Shown: positions 7,502 to 16,517, counted from the first letter of the stretch. The stretch is 64,000 nt of DNA from Aporhodopirellula aestuarii (GCF_023701485.1 NZ_JAMQBK010000060.1:248001-312000); one strand, 5' to 3'. The notes: generated by a model from the letters alone, not told the origin. Numbers and translations: made by a program.

Positions 7502-9292
7502 TCAACGCCGCATTCCAGGCAAAACGAAGCTTTTCTCAGCATACTCCTGCCACATCGCTGCGAGTTTTTCCACGATTTCAGGTTTCTCCTGACTCAGATC
7601 GTTCTGCTCGCTGCGGTCACGGGAGATGTCGTACAGTTCCCAGGCACCCTTGGGGCCTTTGGCGACGAGTTTGTAGTCACCTGCCCTAACGGCTCGGTTT
7701 CCCTCGTGTTCCCAGTAAATCGCCTCACGTTCTATCGGCTGACCGTCGAAGAGTGGCCGCAGACTTCGACCCTCCATCGGGTGGATTTTGTTGCCGCCAT
7801 GAGAGGTCGCCGGATATTCCGCACCCGATACATCGACGGCCGTGGTCATCAGGTCGATCAGGTGTCCCGGAGTGGATTCGATCTCGCCGTGGCGGGAAAT
7901 GCCGAGCGGCCAATGGGCAATCAAGGGGGTGGAAATGCCTCCCTCGTGTACCCAGTGCTTGTATTCGCGAAAAGGTGTGTTCGATACCGTCGCCCAGCCG
8001 CGCCCGTAGGCGACATAGGTATCTGCCGGCCCCGCCATCGCGTTGTGCCCATTCCGTACCGGAAAACCGTCGCGGGTTTGTTTGGGAACCATGTCCATTT
8101 GCAAATGATCAGCCGGCAGCGGTGTCAAAGTGGGCCCATTCGCTCGTGGCCCGTCCTTGCCATTGCGACCAAAATTCTCCGCACACCCGCCGTTATCTTG
8201 CAAGAAACAAATCAGCGTGTTGTCGAACTGGCCGGTCGATTTGAGCGACTGCACGATTTTTCCAATGCCTTGATCCATCGCATCGATCATCGCCGCATAG
8301 ACCTCCATGTTGCGTTTGTCCCAATCCCAATGGTTCTTCACCTTCCAATCGTCTGGGATTGGCCAATTCACGGTGCTCTCCGCTTGGATCACTCCGAGAT
8401 CGAGCATCCGTTGATAGCGGGAGTCTCGAATCGCATCGTATCCCGCGTCGTATCGACCCTCGTACTTCGCGATGTCACGTTCTCGCGCGTGCATCGGCCA
8501 GTGGGCTGCCGTGTAAGCGACGTAGAGAAAGAACGGTTTGTCCGCCGACTGTTCGTGATGTTCCTGAATGAAGCGGGTTGCGTGATCGGTAATCGCGTCG
8601 GTGTAATAGAACTCGCCGTCGACCTGTGACTCGAGCGGATACTCCGGATCCGCAGCAGGCGAAATTCGTGTGTTGTCACGAGTCAGTGAGTTCGGATCCC
8701 AAAAGCTACCCGCGCCATGAATGGTCCCATAGAAACGATCGAAACCACGCTGTCGTGGCCAATTCGCTTTGTCCGCATCGGGGGCCTTGTTATTAAAAGG
8801 GGTCACGTGCCATTTGCCGGAAATGTAAGTTCGGTACCCGGCCGGACGCAGCACCTCGGCAATCGTGACGCAGTGACGATTGAGTTGTCCGCGATAACCC
8901 TCATGCCCCCGATCCTCCATCATATGGCCCACGCCCGCTTGATGCGGATACAAACCCGTCAACAAACTCGCCCGCGTCGGACAACATCGTGCCGTGTTAT
9001 AAAACTGCGTGAACCGCAACCCGTTTTCCGCCAACGAGTCCAAAACCGGCGTCTCAATCTCGCTACCGTAACACCCGATGTCCGAGAAACCCATGTCGTC
9101 AGACAAGATGTAGATGATGTTGGGCCGTTGGATTGATTCGGCTTGAGCGTGTATCGCGATCAGGAATAGTGAACACGTGACGACACCTGACGCTAAAACG
9201 AATCGTTTGAATCGTGGCAGAAATCGATCACAAGCGTTTGTGAGGCGAACTGTCGATTTCGCACGCAACAAATTTGCGGATAACGGACGCAT
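7502..9292 (-). CDS. Secreted arylsulfatase, formylglycine type
   Basis: An alkaline-phosphatase-superfamily sulfatase. It begins the catalytic domain with RPNIIYILSDDMGF (metal-binding Asp pair). The formylglycine motif is CCPTRASLLTG near residue 103, with the second Cys fitting C-x-P-S/T-R after its partner is skipped or the first as C-C-P-T-R; modification by a sulfatase-maturating enzyme is needed. Later blocks include KWHVTPFNNK and a DNGG segment (FLQDNGGCAENFG) that completes the metal site. A hydrophobic stretch ending AIHAQAE is a likely signal peptide, after an unusually long basic leader. I chose ATG 9292 because GGAG lies 6 bases upstream; an in-frame ATG at 9334 would add 14 residues. 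It precedes the kdsD unit on the same strand by about 100 bp but its function is separate: desulfation of marine polysaccharides. Confidence 0.92.
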   Translation of the reverse strand: MRPLSANLLRAKSTVRLTNACDRFLPRFKRFVLASGVVTCSLFLIAIHAQAESIQRPNIIYILSDDMGFSDIGCYGSEIETPVLDSLAENGLRFTQFYNTARCCPTRASLLTGLYPHQAGVGHMMEDRGHEGYRGQLNRHCVTIAEVLRPAGYRTYISGKWHVTPFNNKAPDADKANWPRQRGFDRFYGTIHGAGSFWDPNSLTRDNTRISPAADPEYPLESQVDGEFYYTDAITDHATRFIQEHHEQSADKPFFLYVAYTAAHWPMHARERDIAKYEGRYDAGYDAIRDSRYQRMLDLGVIQAESTVNWPIPDDWKVKNHWDWDKRNMEVYAAMIDAMDQGIGKIVQSLKSTGQFDNTLICFLQDNGGCAENFGRNGKDGPRANGPTLTPLPADHLQMDMVPKQTRDGFPVRNGHNAMAGPADTYVAYGRGWATVSNTPFREYKHWVHEGGISTPLIAHWPLGISRHGEIESTPGHLIDLMTTAVDVSGAEYPATSHGGNKIHPMEGRSLRPLFDGQPIEREAIYWEHEGNRAVRAGDYKLVAKGPKGAWELYDISRDRSEQNDLSQEKPEIVEKLAAMWQEYAEKSFVLPGMRR

Positions 9293-9571
9293 CGAGGACT
9301 CCAGTCGTGGATAAGGGCGGTGATACAGTTGCATGCCTGCCGCGACAGTATAGGTGCTCGGCGCCGTGGGAATGCCTCACTGAATCGGAAAAAAGGAAGC
9401 TACCTATGCAAGCCAGATACAACTGTGTTCGCGCCGCAATTGTGCGGTTGATCTTGATTCAGAAAAAATGAGATGGATCACGAACCGTTTAATAGGGTGT
9501 CGCGTACGGCGTGCTTGAGTCTTTGGTCGGACCCGCACCCCTTTCGTATTTGTCTCCCTGTTGGGTGATTT

Positions 9572-10042
9572 GTGGTTCCGTCGATCCGTCCATTAACGAC
9601 TTTCTTGCTCAGCGTGACGCTGGCGTTGGGGAATGCTCCAGCCTGGCTGCATATCGCTAGTTGCGATCACGATTGTTGTGGGCACGTCGCTTGCGAGCAC
9701 GCGAGCTTATCGCCCGACGAGTCACAGCTAGGGCATTGTTCGCACCAGCACGCGGGTTGTTGCCACACGCATGATGTCGAAGATTCGTGTGCATCGACGA
9801 GCGATCGTGATGCGTCCACGGAGATTCTCCTGTTAATAGGTGGCGATTCTTCGTCACATGATTCGCATACGTGTTGGATTTGCCAATCGATCGCCAGTCC
9901 CAGCGGATTGGTCCGAGGCAGCGAAATCCATGTCGACTGCACCAAAGCAGCTAATGCCGAGTTTCCCCGCTGTCGTTCGGCTGATGTCGAACCTGCGTAC
10001 TCTCTGCCGCCTCTACGCGGCCCGCCAGCGGTCTCGGTCTGA
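9572..10042 (+). CDS. His/Cys-rich secreted protein, DUF2946-like
   Basis: A 156-residue protein with a GTG start and a signal-peptide-like segment (FLLSVTLALGNAPAW, residues 11-25). The mature part is packed with His and Cys: CDHDCCGHVACEH (31-43), HCSHQHAGCCHTH (55-67) and a CWIC pair at 101-104. It ends with LPPLRGPPA, which recalls the C-terminus of DUF2946 proteins found beside copper genes; I rely on memory for that likeness. The content of thiolates and imidazoles points to binding of copper or zinc in the periplasm or outside. It heads a same-strand group with a DUF1559 protein, a lipoprotein and an AztD-like protein. No metal-responsive operator was recognised upstream. The reading frame is well formed, but the GTG start is a guess. 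Confidence 0.65.
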   Translation: MVPSIRPLTTFLLSVTLALGNAPAWLHIASCDHDCCGHVACEHASLSPDESQLGHCSHQHAGCCHTHDVEDSCASTSDRDASTEILLLIGGDSSSHDSHTCWICQSIASPSGLVRGSEIHVDCTKAANAEFPRCRSADVEPAYSLPPLRGPPAVSV

Positions 10043-10328
10043 TTCGCTGTTGCTTCCCTGTGCTTCAACCCGTTTGCGTTCCCGCATCCGGTGCGCGCCG
10101 ACTGATCGCTGACTGATGCAGTCACGTCATGTCATCGACATTCGTGTTGAGGTGGGTGCGGTGGAAAGTGACCGCGATCAGAACATGACATCGCTTCTTC
10201 AATTCTGCTCCGCGTGTGCGCGTGCTGACGTTTGACTCCCGGTCCGACCAAACCTGTGTCGATCGATGTGCGCGTCACGCGGGGCTCTTTCTGCCTTCCT
10301 GCGCAGTTACCTCGTACATCCAAAGACT

Positions 10329-11384
10329 ATGAACATAAAACTCTTTCGACTTCGCAGTCGTTTTTTCAGATCTGCGTTCACCTTGATCGAATTGTTGGTG
10401 GTTGTCGCCATCATCGGCATTTTGGTCGGTTTGCTGCTGCCGGCGGTGCAGTCCGCGCGTGAAGCGGCTCGTCGCATGTCGTGCAGCAACCGTATGAAAC
10501 AAATCGCCTTGGCGACTCACAACTACGAAAGCACGTATCAACGGATCCCGGCCATGACGGGATCGAGCAGCTATTCCGTGCAAGCACGGGTGCTGCCATA
10601 CATCGAACAAGCCGGCCTGAGTGACTTGATCAATTTCGAAAAGCCGCTGTTAGTCGGGCCTGCCTGGGCAGCGCTCTATAACCCTGACCTTCGGTCCGCG
10701 GTTGAAACGATTGTTCCCACCTACCTCTGCCCGAGTGATGTCGGCGAGCCCAAATTCTCGACAACGTTCGCCGATAGTTCAGAGGGATATTCGGCGGGGT
10801 TGAGCTACATGTTCAGTTACGGCAGCGGGACTGACACACACTATGACGATCGTTATCGCACCGATGGTATGGTGTGGACGGATTCGTGGGCGAAGTTTCG
10901 AGATTGCCTAGACGGCACGAGCCAAACCGTATTGCTCGCCGAAACGGTCTTAGGGGATCAGACCAGCGGATTGACCGAACCGACGCCCAACGGGCCACAC
11001 CGGCGGATTGCCAACTGGAGCGGCACGTCGGCGAACGTGGCACCGAACCCCGGGTTCCTTGATGGAGGAACGCTGATTCTGAACCCCGATCTGAACACGG
11101 TTTTTCCAGCCAAAATCAGTTCCTACACTGGGAACCGCGGTGCCAGTTGGATTCGAGGTGTGCCGTACTCGACGGTGATCAATGGCTATTTAACGCCTAA
11201 TTCACCGCTACCTGATGTCGGCATGCACGGTCGCGGATTCTATTCGTCGCGGTCGTATCACACGGGAGGTTCGACGCACGCGATGCTCGACGGCAGCGTT
11301 CATTTCATCACCGAATCGATCGACCGTGAGCTCTATCACGCACTGTTTTCGCGAGACGGGCGGGAGGTTGTTCAATGGCCGTAG
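10329..11384 (+). CDS. DUF1559 protein with prepilin-type leader
   Basis: A planctomycete DUF1559 family protein of 351 residues. The type IV prepilin leader is intact: basic residues, then FTLIELLVVVAIIGILVG, followed by LLLPAVQSAREAARRMSCSN, the signature that links the N-terminal helix to the DUF1559 domain. The C-terminus holds the family block STHAMLDGSVHFITESID. These proteins occur in dozens of copies per planctomycete genome and are probably processed by a prepilin peptidase and exported as pseudopilins; their job is unknown. The ATG at 10329 gives a normal leader; upstream in-frame ATG 10266 would add 21 non-conserved residues. The last 10 bases overlap the next gene, a lipoprotein, which indicates co-translation. 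Confidence 0.93.
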   Translation: MNIKLFRLRSRFFRSAFTLIELLVVVAIIGILVGLLLPAVQSAREAARRMSCSNRMKQIALATHNYESTYQRIPAMTGSSSYSVQARVLPYIEQAGLSDLINFEKPLLVGPAWAALYNPDLRSAVETIVPTYLCPSDVGEPKFSTTFADSSEGYSAGLSYMFSYGSGTDTHYDDRYRTDGMVWTDSWAKFRDCLDGTSQTVLLAETVLGDQTSGLTEPTPNGPHRRIANWSGTSANVAPNPGFLDGGTLILNPDLNTVFPAKISSYTGNRGASWIRGVPYSTVINGYLTPNSPLPDVGMHGRGFYSSRSYHTGGSTHAMLDGSVHFITESIDRELYHALFSRDGREVVQWP

Positions 11385-11794
11385 CAACTCCGAGTTGGTT
11401 CTGTCTTGCCGGATGTTGCACGATCGCCTTGCTCGGTTGTGACGCTCAATCGCAAACAGAGACGGGTGCCGAAGAGGCATCGGTAAAAGTCGTTTATCAA
11501 AGCAATCCGCTCGCCAATGTGCTGATCGTCTTGAAACAGCCAGCCGACGGGAAGCCGCTCGCCCACGCGATCTCAGCTCGCAGTGGTCGTGCATCGTTCC
11601 AAAGTTTGCCGAATCCTGAACCCGAACAGTACGTCGTCTCGATGGAGTCCAACAGTGACGGCGGGTGGATTCTCGACTCCAATATCATGGCGAAGTTTTG
11701 TGACTCGCTGCGACTAAAACCATTTTCTCAAGTCCCAAACCAACTCATTGAACTGCCAAATCGAGCGGTTCGATCACTCTCACCCTCTCATTGA
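11375..11794 (+). CDS. Small lipoprotein with carboxypeptidase-regulatory-like fold
   Basis: A 139-residue protein with a signal peptide ending in the lipobox ALLGC (Cys at about 22), so it is probably a lipoprotein. The mature part, with VKVVYQSNPLANVLIVLKQ and later ARSGRASFQSL and PEQYVVSME, resembles the short beta-sandwich of carboxypeptidase-regulatory-like proteins that planctomycetes often encode next to DUF1559 genes. It starts inside the end of the DUF1559 gene (10-bp overlap) and is followed after 18 bp by the AztD-like gene, so the three are likely one transcript. It probably partners the DUF1559 protein at the cell surface; no enzymatic motif is visible. Confidence 0.75.
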   Translation: MAVATPSWFCLAGCCTIALLGCDAQSQTETGAEEASVKVVYQSNPLANVLIVLKQPADGKPLAHAISARSGRASFQSLPNPEPEQYVVSMESNSDGGWILDSNIMAKFCDSLRLKPFSQVPNQLIELPNRAVRSLSPSH

Positions 11795-11812
11795 ATTTAG
11801 GAAGACAAACAC

Positions 11813-13153
11813 ATGTTACTGCGACACCTTGTAATGACCATTGCGGTCGTTTCGATTTTCAGCGACTCGTACCTACACGCCGAAAACCGAACGGTCGCAC
11901 GCTTGTTTTGGCAAGACCACGAGAACGCAACGTTGATGTGGGGAAACCTACAGAAGACTGATGAAGGTTATTCACTAAGTGAAAACAAAGTTGAGGGATT
12001 TCCCGCTCTCGATGTGGACGAACAATCATTGGTGCAAATGCAGAGCGATGACGGGTTGATCGTTGTCGGCGTTCGCGACGAAGCGGGCGGTGAAATCGGT
12101 AGCGGTTGGGTTGCGATCGAATCGGGGGCCGTTCGGGAGGAGCATGGCGACCACTACCACTGGCGTTTCCCGACGGTGCCTGCCGTCCACACGACACGGA
12201 TCGACGCGTCCCAAGGTAATCCCGCTCACGTCTATCACTACGACGACGCATTTGTGATGGCGAATGACCAGCACAATGGATTCACAATGTTGACGGCGAA
12301 GTCCATTCGTGAATCGAAATCGCCTGAAACGGCGGGGCGATTCATCAGCGGGGGTGGAGGACATATCACCTTAGCCGTCGCCGATGGCAAGGTCGCGTAC
12401 AGCACATGGATTGATCGCGAAGGAGAAAACGCTGGTCGTGTGGACGTGGTCGGGCTAGGTGAGCAATCAGGGAAAAAGTATCGTCTGGATTGCCCAACGG
12501 GCAGCCTGCATGGGGCGACTTACAACAGCGGGAAAGTGTTCTTCGCGCCGTCCGATGGTATCTGCTGGGTGAACGCGGATCTCGATCTGAACGACGATCC
12601 GAAATCAGTCGCGGTGAATCATCTGGAGATCGGGACGGACGCAGACGGCAAGCCATTTCGCACGGGGGCATTCAAGAATCTCGGCCGTCACGTCATTTTC
12701 TCGAGCGGCAAAGCGGACCAATCGCGACTGTGCTTCGTTGACGCTTCCAAGCCCGAACCAACGATTGAAACGTTGATGTTGGAGATGTCAGAACAACAGT
12801 CGATGTTGACGCCGATCGTCGGAACCGGTCCCGGTGGCAGCCCGATCGCGTTGTGTTTTGCGGAGTCAAAAGACACCCCCGAGAATGATCAACTTTGGGT
12901 CGTCGATCTCGATCCCGACGGAGATGGGAAGTTCTGCGATGCGAAAGCACGCGAGCCCATCGCGGTGGGACGCAGTCGAATCGAAGGCCACTTCGGACAT
13001 CACGATGCCGTGTTCTTGCCTCGTGGCCGACAAATCGCGGTTACCAACCCAGGCGACTCGAGCATTTGGATCATCTCGCTCCGCGATCAGAGTGTCATCA
13101 CGAAATTCGACTGCAAAGGGACACCGACCAGTTTAATCTCGATCTCGGACTGA
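11813..13153 (+). CDS. Secreted beta-propeller protein, AztD-like metallochaperone candidate
   Basis: A 446-residue exported protein with signal peptide MLLRHLVMTIAVVS to about SYLHAEN. The rest is a run of beta-strand blocks of the propeller kind, such as HVYHYDDAFVMANDQHNGFT, GGGGHITLAVADGKVAYST, RHVIFSSGKADQSRLCFVD and REIAVTNP-like strands near the end (RGRQIAVTNPGDSSIWII). His-rich loops are the striking part: EEHGDHYHWRF near residue 112-122 and EGHFGHHDAV near 390. This combination recalls AztD, a periplasmic zinc chaperone of Paracoccus; the likeness is from memory and the AztABC transporter is not in this window. It follows the lipoprotein gene by 18 bp. A methylamine-dehydrogenase-type or generic WD-like propeller is the alternative. 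Confidence 0.6.
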   Translation: MLLRHLVMTIAVVSIFSDSYLHAENRTVARLFWQDHENATLMWGNLQKTDEGYSLSENKVEGFPALDVDEQSLVQMQSDDGLIVVGVRDEAGGEIGSGWVAIESGAVREEHGDHYHWRFPTVPAVHTTRIDASQGNPAHVYHYDDAFVMANDQHNGFTMLTAKSIRESKSPETAGRFISGGGGHITLAVADGKVAYSTWIDREGENAGRVDVVGLGEQSGKKYRLDCPTGSLHGATYNSGKVFFAPSDGICWVNADLDLNDDPKSVAVNHLEIGTDADGKPFRTGAFKNLGRHVIFSSGKADQSRLCFVDASKPEPTIETLMLEMSEQQSMLTPIVGTGPGGSPIALCFAESKDTPENDQLWVVDLDPDGDGKFCDAKAREPIAVGRSRIEGHFGHHDAVFLPRGRQIAVTNPGDSSIWIISLRDQSVITKFDCKGTPTSLISISD

Positions 13154-13180
13154 GTCTGGGTAACGGAAACGTTGCTTTGC

Positions 13181-13215
13181 CGGCTCCGGCCTTCGGTTAA
13201 CGTAGGCCGGAGTCG
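13181..13215 (+). terminator. Hairpin after the AztD-like gene
   Basis: CTCCGGCC (13184-13191) pairs with GGCCGGAG (13205-13212) across a 13-base loop, and the stem extends to 13181/13215 with one G-T pair. It begins 28 bases after the stop at 13153. No T-run follows, so it may be a Rho-assisted end or an RNA-stability hairpin rather than a classic intrinsic terminator. Confidence 0.5.
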
Positions 13216-13352
13216 CGAATAAAGCGACGCTGCTCAGCCGATGAGTGATGAGTCAATGTGGTTTCTATTCCCCCGCCGAATGGACGCCATGCATGCTCCA
13301 CGCTGTCGCGTTTGAAAAATTCCATTTGGTGTTTGTAAGCGTCACCTTCCAC

Positions 13353-13547
13353 TTAGAGTGCAACGTACTTGGTCGGATACCGGTGCACCGAATCGCTGCC
13401 TGCATCGATCGAGTCAGCGGTCAATGTGATCGCCCCATCGCTCATTAGAAGGTGACAGCAACCCACATGGTTGCTTGATGGGGTAATCATGTTGCCGTTG
13501 TACTGGCCGCAAGTCTCAGGGTTAAGCGGATTCAATTCTGATCCGGA
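13353..13547 (-). pseudogene. 3' remnant of a DUF1559 gene
   Basis: On the minus strand the frame ending at 13353 encodes NPETCGQYNGNMITPSSNH, then VGCCHLLMSDGAI and TADSIDAGSDS. This has the typical C-terminal block of DUF1559 proteins (a Ser/His turn, a small-residue loop, DGAI/DGSV, then a D-SID segment). There is no N-terminal domain or prepilin leader upstream: the NPY membrane gene occupies that space in another frame and overlaps by about 15 bases. I read it as the tail of a DUF1559 gene whose 5' part was lost by deletion or rearrangement. It could instead be a short expressed frame, but no start with a ribosome-binding site is evident. Confidence 0.55.
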
Positions 13548-13930
13548 AATAGCTCGGTGGCAAGGACGCCAATTGTGAGGATGGTCGCGATGAGTGTTCC
13601 GCCAATAAACATCACCCAACGCGGCCACCTTCGAGAGTAGCCCAGCCATTTCACGTATGTTTCAATGGTTGGACCGGCGAAGTATGCGAAGTTTGCGAAG
13701 ACCGCACCCTCCAATATCAAAAGCAACAAGCGTCGATTCAAGAATCCGGCCGGCCCGACCAACAGCACCGTGATCAAGGTGAGAATCGCAACGTAAGCGA
13801 TGCGTAGTTTCTCCCAAGCCAGAAACGTTCTGCGTGCAATTGTCTGTATGGAGCGATCGTTCTGATCGTCTGCATCCGGCGATGTCGGCGGACTTGGTGC
13901 AGTCGGCGAGGAATACGGGTTCTCTGTCAT
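13532..13930 (-). CDS. Small membrane protein with N-terminal NPYSSP motif
   Basis: A 132-residue protein starting MTENPYSSPTAPSPP. The NPYxSP opening followed by a Pro/Ser/Asp-rich stretch is common at the start of small planctomycete membrane proteins of unknown function. Three hydrophobic segments follow, near residues 45-62 (IAYVAILTLITVLLVG), 68-88 (LLLLILEGAVFANFAYFAG) and 103-125 (VMFIGGTLIATILTIGVLA). It lies alone between a DUF1559 remnant and an SDR gene. Function is unknown; the family is recognised only by its opening motif and topology. Confidence 0.8.
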   Translation of the reverse strand: MTENPYSSPTAPSPPTSPDADDQNDRSIQTIARRTFLAWEKLRIAYVAILTLITVLLVGPAGFLNRRLLLLILEGAVFANFAYFAGPTIETYVKWLGYSRRWPRWVMFIGGTLIATILTIGVLATELFPDQN

Positions 13931-14034
13931 AGGTGCTGCCGGCGAATCGTTGAGATCACCACGAATGTATGGTGGATCGTGAAATGGAAAGTCGGAACGC
14001 CGCTTGGTTTGTTTCGGTCTTTTGTCTTCGGTGG

Positions 14035-14796
14035 CTACTGGATCGTGAGCATTTGCCCACCGTCGACGGCGAGAAGTTGGCCAGTGGTGACCTTCGTGCC
14101 GATGGCAAAAAACAGGACTGCGTCGGCAATGTCATCGGGTTGCGATGGTTGGGGAATGGGGTAGTTCGCAACCATTTCAGTGAGATCCCAATTGGGGTTC
14201 CCTTCACGAATCCACCGGCTGTCGATCGGTCCCGGGCACACCGCGTTGACACGGATTTTTGGACCGAGGGCGCGGGCCAGCGATTTTGTCATTGTATTGA
14301 GGCCCCCTTTGCTGGCGCAGTACGCGATGCAAGACCCGGCACCGGTAAAGCCAGCGACGGAACTGACGTTGACGACGCTACCGCCCTCTCCTTCGGCCAA
14401 TAGTTTTGCGGCGGCCCGGGTAACGAAGAACGGTCCCTTCAAGTTGACGCCCAAGATTCGGTCCCAAGCCGCTACGGTCATCGCGTCCAAATCGGAATGC
14501 TCAACGAATTCGGTCGCGGCGGCATTATTGACCAAGCAATCGAGTCGTCCGTATTGATTGCGGACCTGATCCAACATCGATTGAACTTCCGATTCCACCG
14601 ATACATCTGCTTGGACGACTGAAACGGGAACGCCGAGTGCCTCGATATCATTCGCCGTTTGATCGGCCTCTGCTTTGCTGCGTGAGTAGTTCACGACGAC
14701 CGCGAATCCGCGCCGCGCGAATTGCATGGCGCAGGCACGTCCGACTCCGGTGGCGGCACCCGTGACCAAAGCGACGGGGCGATCAGAAAGATTCAT
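14035..14796 (-). CDS. Short-chain dehydrogenase/reductase (SDR)
   Basis: A 253-residue classical SDR. The Rossmann motif TGAATGVG lies at 12-19, the structural NNAA at 90-93, catalytic Asn at about 118, Ser at 145-146, and Tyr159-x3-Lys163 in YCASKGG. The segment VCPGPIDSRW after the active site is usual. It resembles the 3-oxoacyl-ACP reductase (FabG) / glucose dehydrogenase branch, but nothing nearby belongs to fatty-acid synthesis, so the substrate is not known. NADP preference is possible because strand 2 ends NYSRSKAEAD with basic residues. It is transcribed in the same direction as the gene at 14976-16517, 179 bp upstream, probably as an independent unit. Confidence 0.92.
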   Translation of the reverse strand: MNLSDRPVALVTGAATGVGRACAMQFARRGFAVVVNYSRSKAEADQTANDIEALGVPVSVVQADVSVESEVQSMLDQVRNQYGRLDCLVNNAAATEFVEHSDLDAMTVAAWDRILGVNLKGPFFVTRAAAKLLAEGEGGSVVNVSSVAGFTGAGSCIAYCASKGGLNTMTKSLARALGPKIRVNAVCPGPIDSRWIREGNPNWDLTEMVANYPIPQPSQPDDIADAVLFFAIGTKVTTGQLLAVDGGQMLTIQ

Positions 14797-14975
14797 GGGA
14801 ATTCCGGTGGACGGCAGTTGACGAGAGCAGAAATTGGCTGACCGGCGCTACACGCGGGCTGACCGGCACGCTGCAATGAAACCAAACCCATGTGGATTGG
14901 GCAACCAGACTCAATCTCTGTCTCTCATGGTGACGCCCGCGAAACTGCTCGGCATTTTGCCGATCACGCTCACGA

Positions 14976-16517
14976 CTACTCGGCGACGTCGGTTGGGTAC
15001 AACCAAGTGCAACGATCAATCGGGGTGCCCAGTGCGTCGGCGAGTTGGAAGATGCCTGACTGACCTGGGAAAAGATTTGCAACGATCTGTAGCCCTAGCT
15101 CTTGCATTTGCTGTTCGTTTTCAGTGGTGAGCATCGACGCGATCACGCGCATTTGAACGCAAGCAACATCCGAGTCCTCGTCTCGCAAAAGTTCGAGGTG
15201 CATTGCACCATCGGGATTAAAGAGCGAAATCTCCTGAAAGTAGTCGGCCGCGGCTCTGGCAAACGCCTTGTCGAACGATGCGTCGTAGAGGAGGCGATTG
15301 TTGTCACAGGCAATGCAGGCGTTTGCCCGCGTGTTGATCGGGAACGAATGAAGCGGCGTGAACTGGTGGTCGCAAAGCACCATTTCGAGATCGACCTCGG
15401 GAGTCAATTCGGCTTTGATTCCCGCTCCCGTGGCGGCAAAGCTGCGTTGGAGTGCCAAATGTTGTTCGCGAGATTTCTGCGATGTCGGTACCAGCACTTG
15501 GACGTGTTCACCCGTTTGCTGAATCCACATGTCGATCGTGATGTCGCGGCCAGGGATCGTTGGCAAACGAGTCGCAATTGCATCGAGCGTTTCCTCCGAC
15601 ACCGATTCGTCGGCGAGATAGAGCATGCACCCGTTTTTCGCTAATGCAGTTGGTTGAAAAGGCGGTTGGTGCGTGAAGCATCGGATGTCTTGCAGATCAG
15701 ATCCGATCAACGAGAACTGGGTTGTGCGTCCGCCAAAGAGCGTGAGGCTGAGATTGGTCGCTCGATCACGCAGGGTGGCCGTGAGCACATCAGGATCGAT
15801 TTGTAAAACGATTGCTTCGTTGCTGACGACTTCGACACGTCCTCCTTCATCGTTCTGACGAATGAATAGGAGCCCAAAATCGGCGGAATTGGGAAGCATG
15901 CCCAAGGATCTTAAGCCGAGGAGGGCTGTGTTGAGTTCATCGTCAGCAAGCTCGGTATCGAAAAAGATGCTCTGATTTCCGTCGAACCAACAAGTCGCGA
16001 CGTCCGAACGAGACGCGGCGATGACGGGTGTGTCGTTTTCGCTGTTGAGAAGACAGAACTGTGTGGGTTCGCCGTTGAAGCATTCATGGCTGAGAATGGA
16101 CGCCATATATCCATATATCGGTGTGAGTTGGTGACAGACGTTGAGCGGAAGTGGGCTATGAAGCTTCAGTTCGTGTAGCGGCTGTTTGTTCGCAAGATTG
16201 GACGTTTCCAACGTGAAAAGGTGGTCCGTGTCGCTCGAACCGAACAGGCATTTGGACCCGAGGACCGCGAGAATTGCTTCGGCTTTTTGACTCGAAAGAG
16301 ACGGATCAGCGAACAGCGTGACGGCGTCAGTCTGGTATCGACTCAGCCCAACGGCGTCTTCGTCGTCTGGTCCCGAGTGCGAGATGGTTCGTGCGGCGGC
16401 CGTGTGGGGCTCATCGGAGTTCGCGTCGGTGCCAATCGTCGCAATGACGACAAGAAGGGCAACGATGCCAATCGGAAACGCGATGACAGCGAAAAGGATG
16501 GCTTTGAGAACACGCAT
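14976..16517 (-). CDS. Membrane-anchored protein of unknown function
   Basis: A 513-residue protein with a single N-terminal hydrophobic segment at about 5-29 (ILFAVIAFPIGIVALLVVIATIG), best read as a membrane anchor or uncleaved signal. The remainder is mixed alpha/beta, low in charge clusters, with no catalytic motif that I recognise. Stretches such as ETLDAIATRLPTIPGRDITID and LVPTSQKSREQHLALQRSF look like a folded extracytoplasmic domain. It is divergent from the receptor kinase at 16913, separated by a 395-bp region that presumably holds both promoters. I do not know what it does. Confidence 0.7.
   Translation of the reverse strand: MRVLKAILFAVIAFPIGIVALLVVIATIGTDANSDEPHTAAARTISHSGPDDEDAVGLSRYQTDAVTLFADPSLSSQKAEAILAVLGSKCLFGSSDTDHLFTLETSNLANKQPLHELKLHSPLPLNVCHQLTPIYGYMASILSHECFNGEPTQFCLLNSENDTPVIAASRSDVATCWFDGNQSIFFDTELADDELNTALLGLRSLGMLPNSADFGLLFIRQNDEGGRVEVVSNEAIVLQIDPDVLTATLRDRATNLSLTLFGGRTTQFSLIGSDLQDIRCFTHQPPFQPTALAKNGCMLYLADESVSEETLDAIATRLPTIPGRDITIDMWIQQTGEHVQVLVPTSQKSREQHLALQRSFAATGAGIKAELTPEVDLEMVLCDHQFTPLHSFPINTRANACIACDNNRLLYDASFDKAFARAAADYFQEISLFNPDGAMHLELLRDEDSDVACVQMRVIASMLTTENEQQMQELGLQIVANLFPGQSGIFQLADALGTPIDRCTWLYPTDVAE

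Noticed and set aside
7399-7542. Upstream extension of kdsD
   Set aside because: It would overlap the sulfatase end and does not resemble the SIS-CBS N-terminus; ATG 7398 or later is more likely.
7706-8629. 307-codon frame opposite the first sulfatase
   Set aside because: Composition is Arg/Val/His-rich and random-looking; the sulfatase on the other strand has all its motifs.
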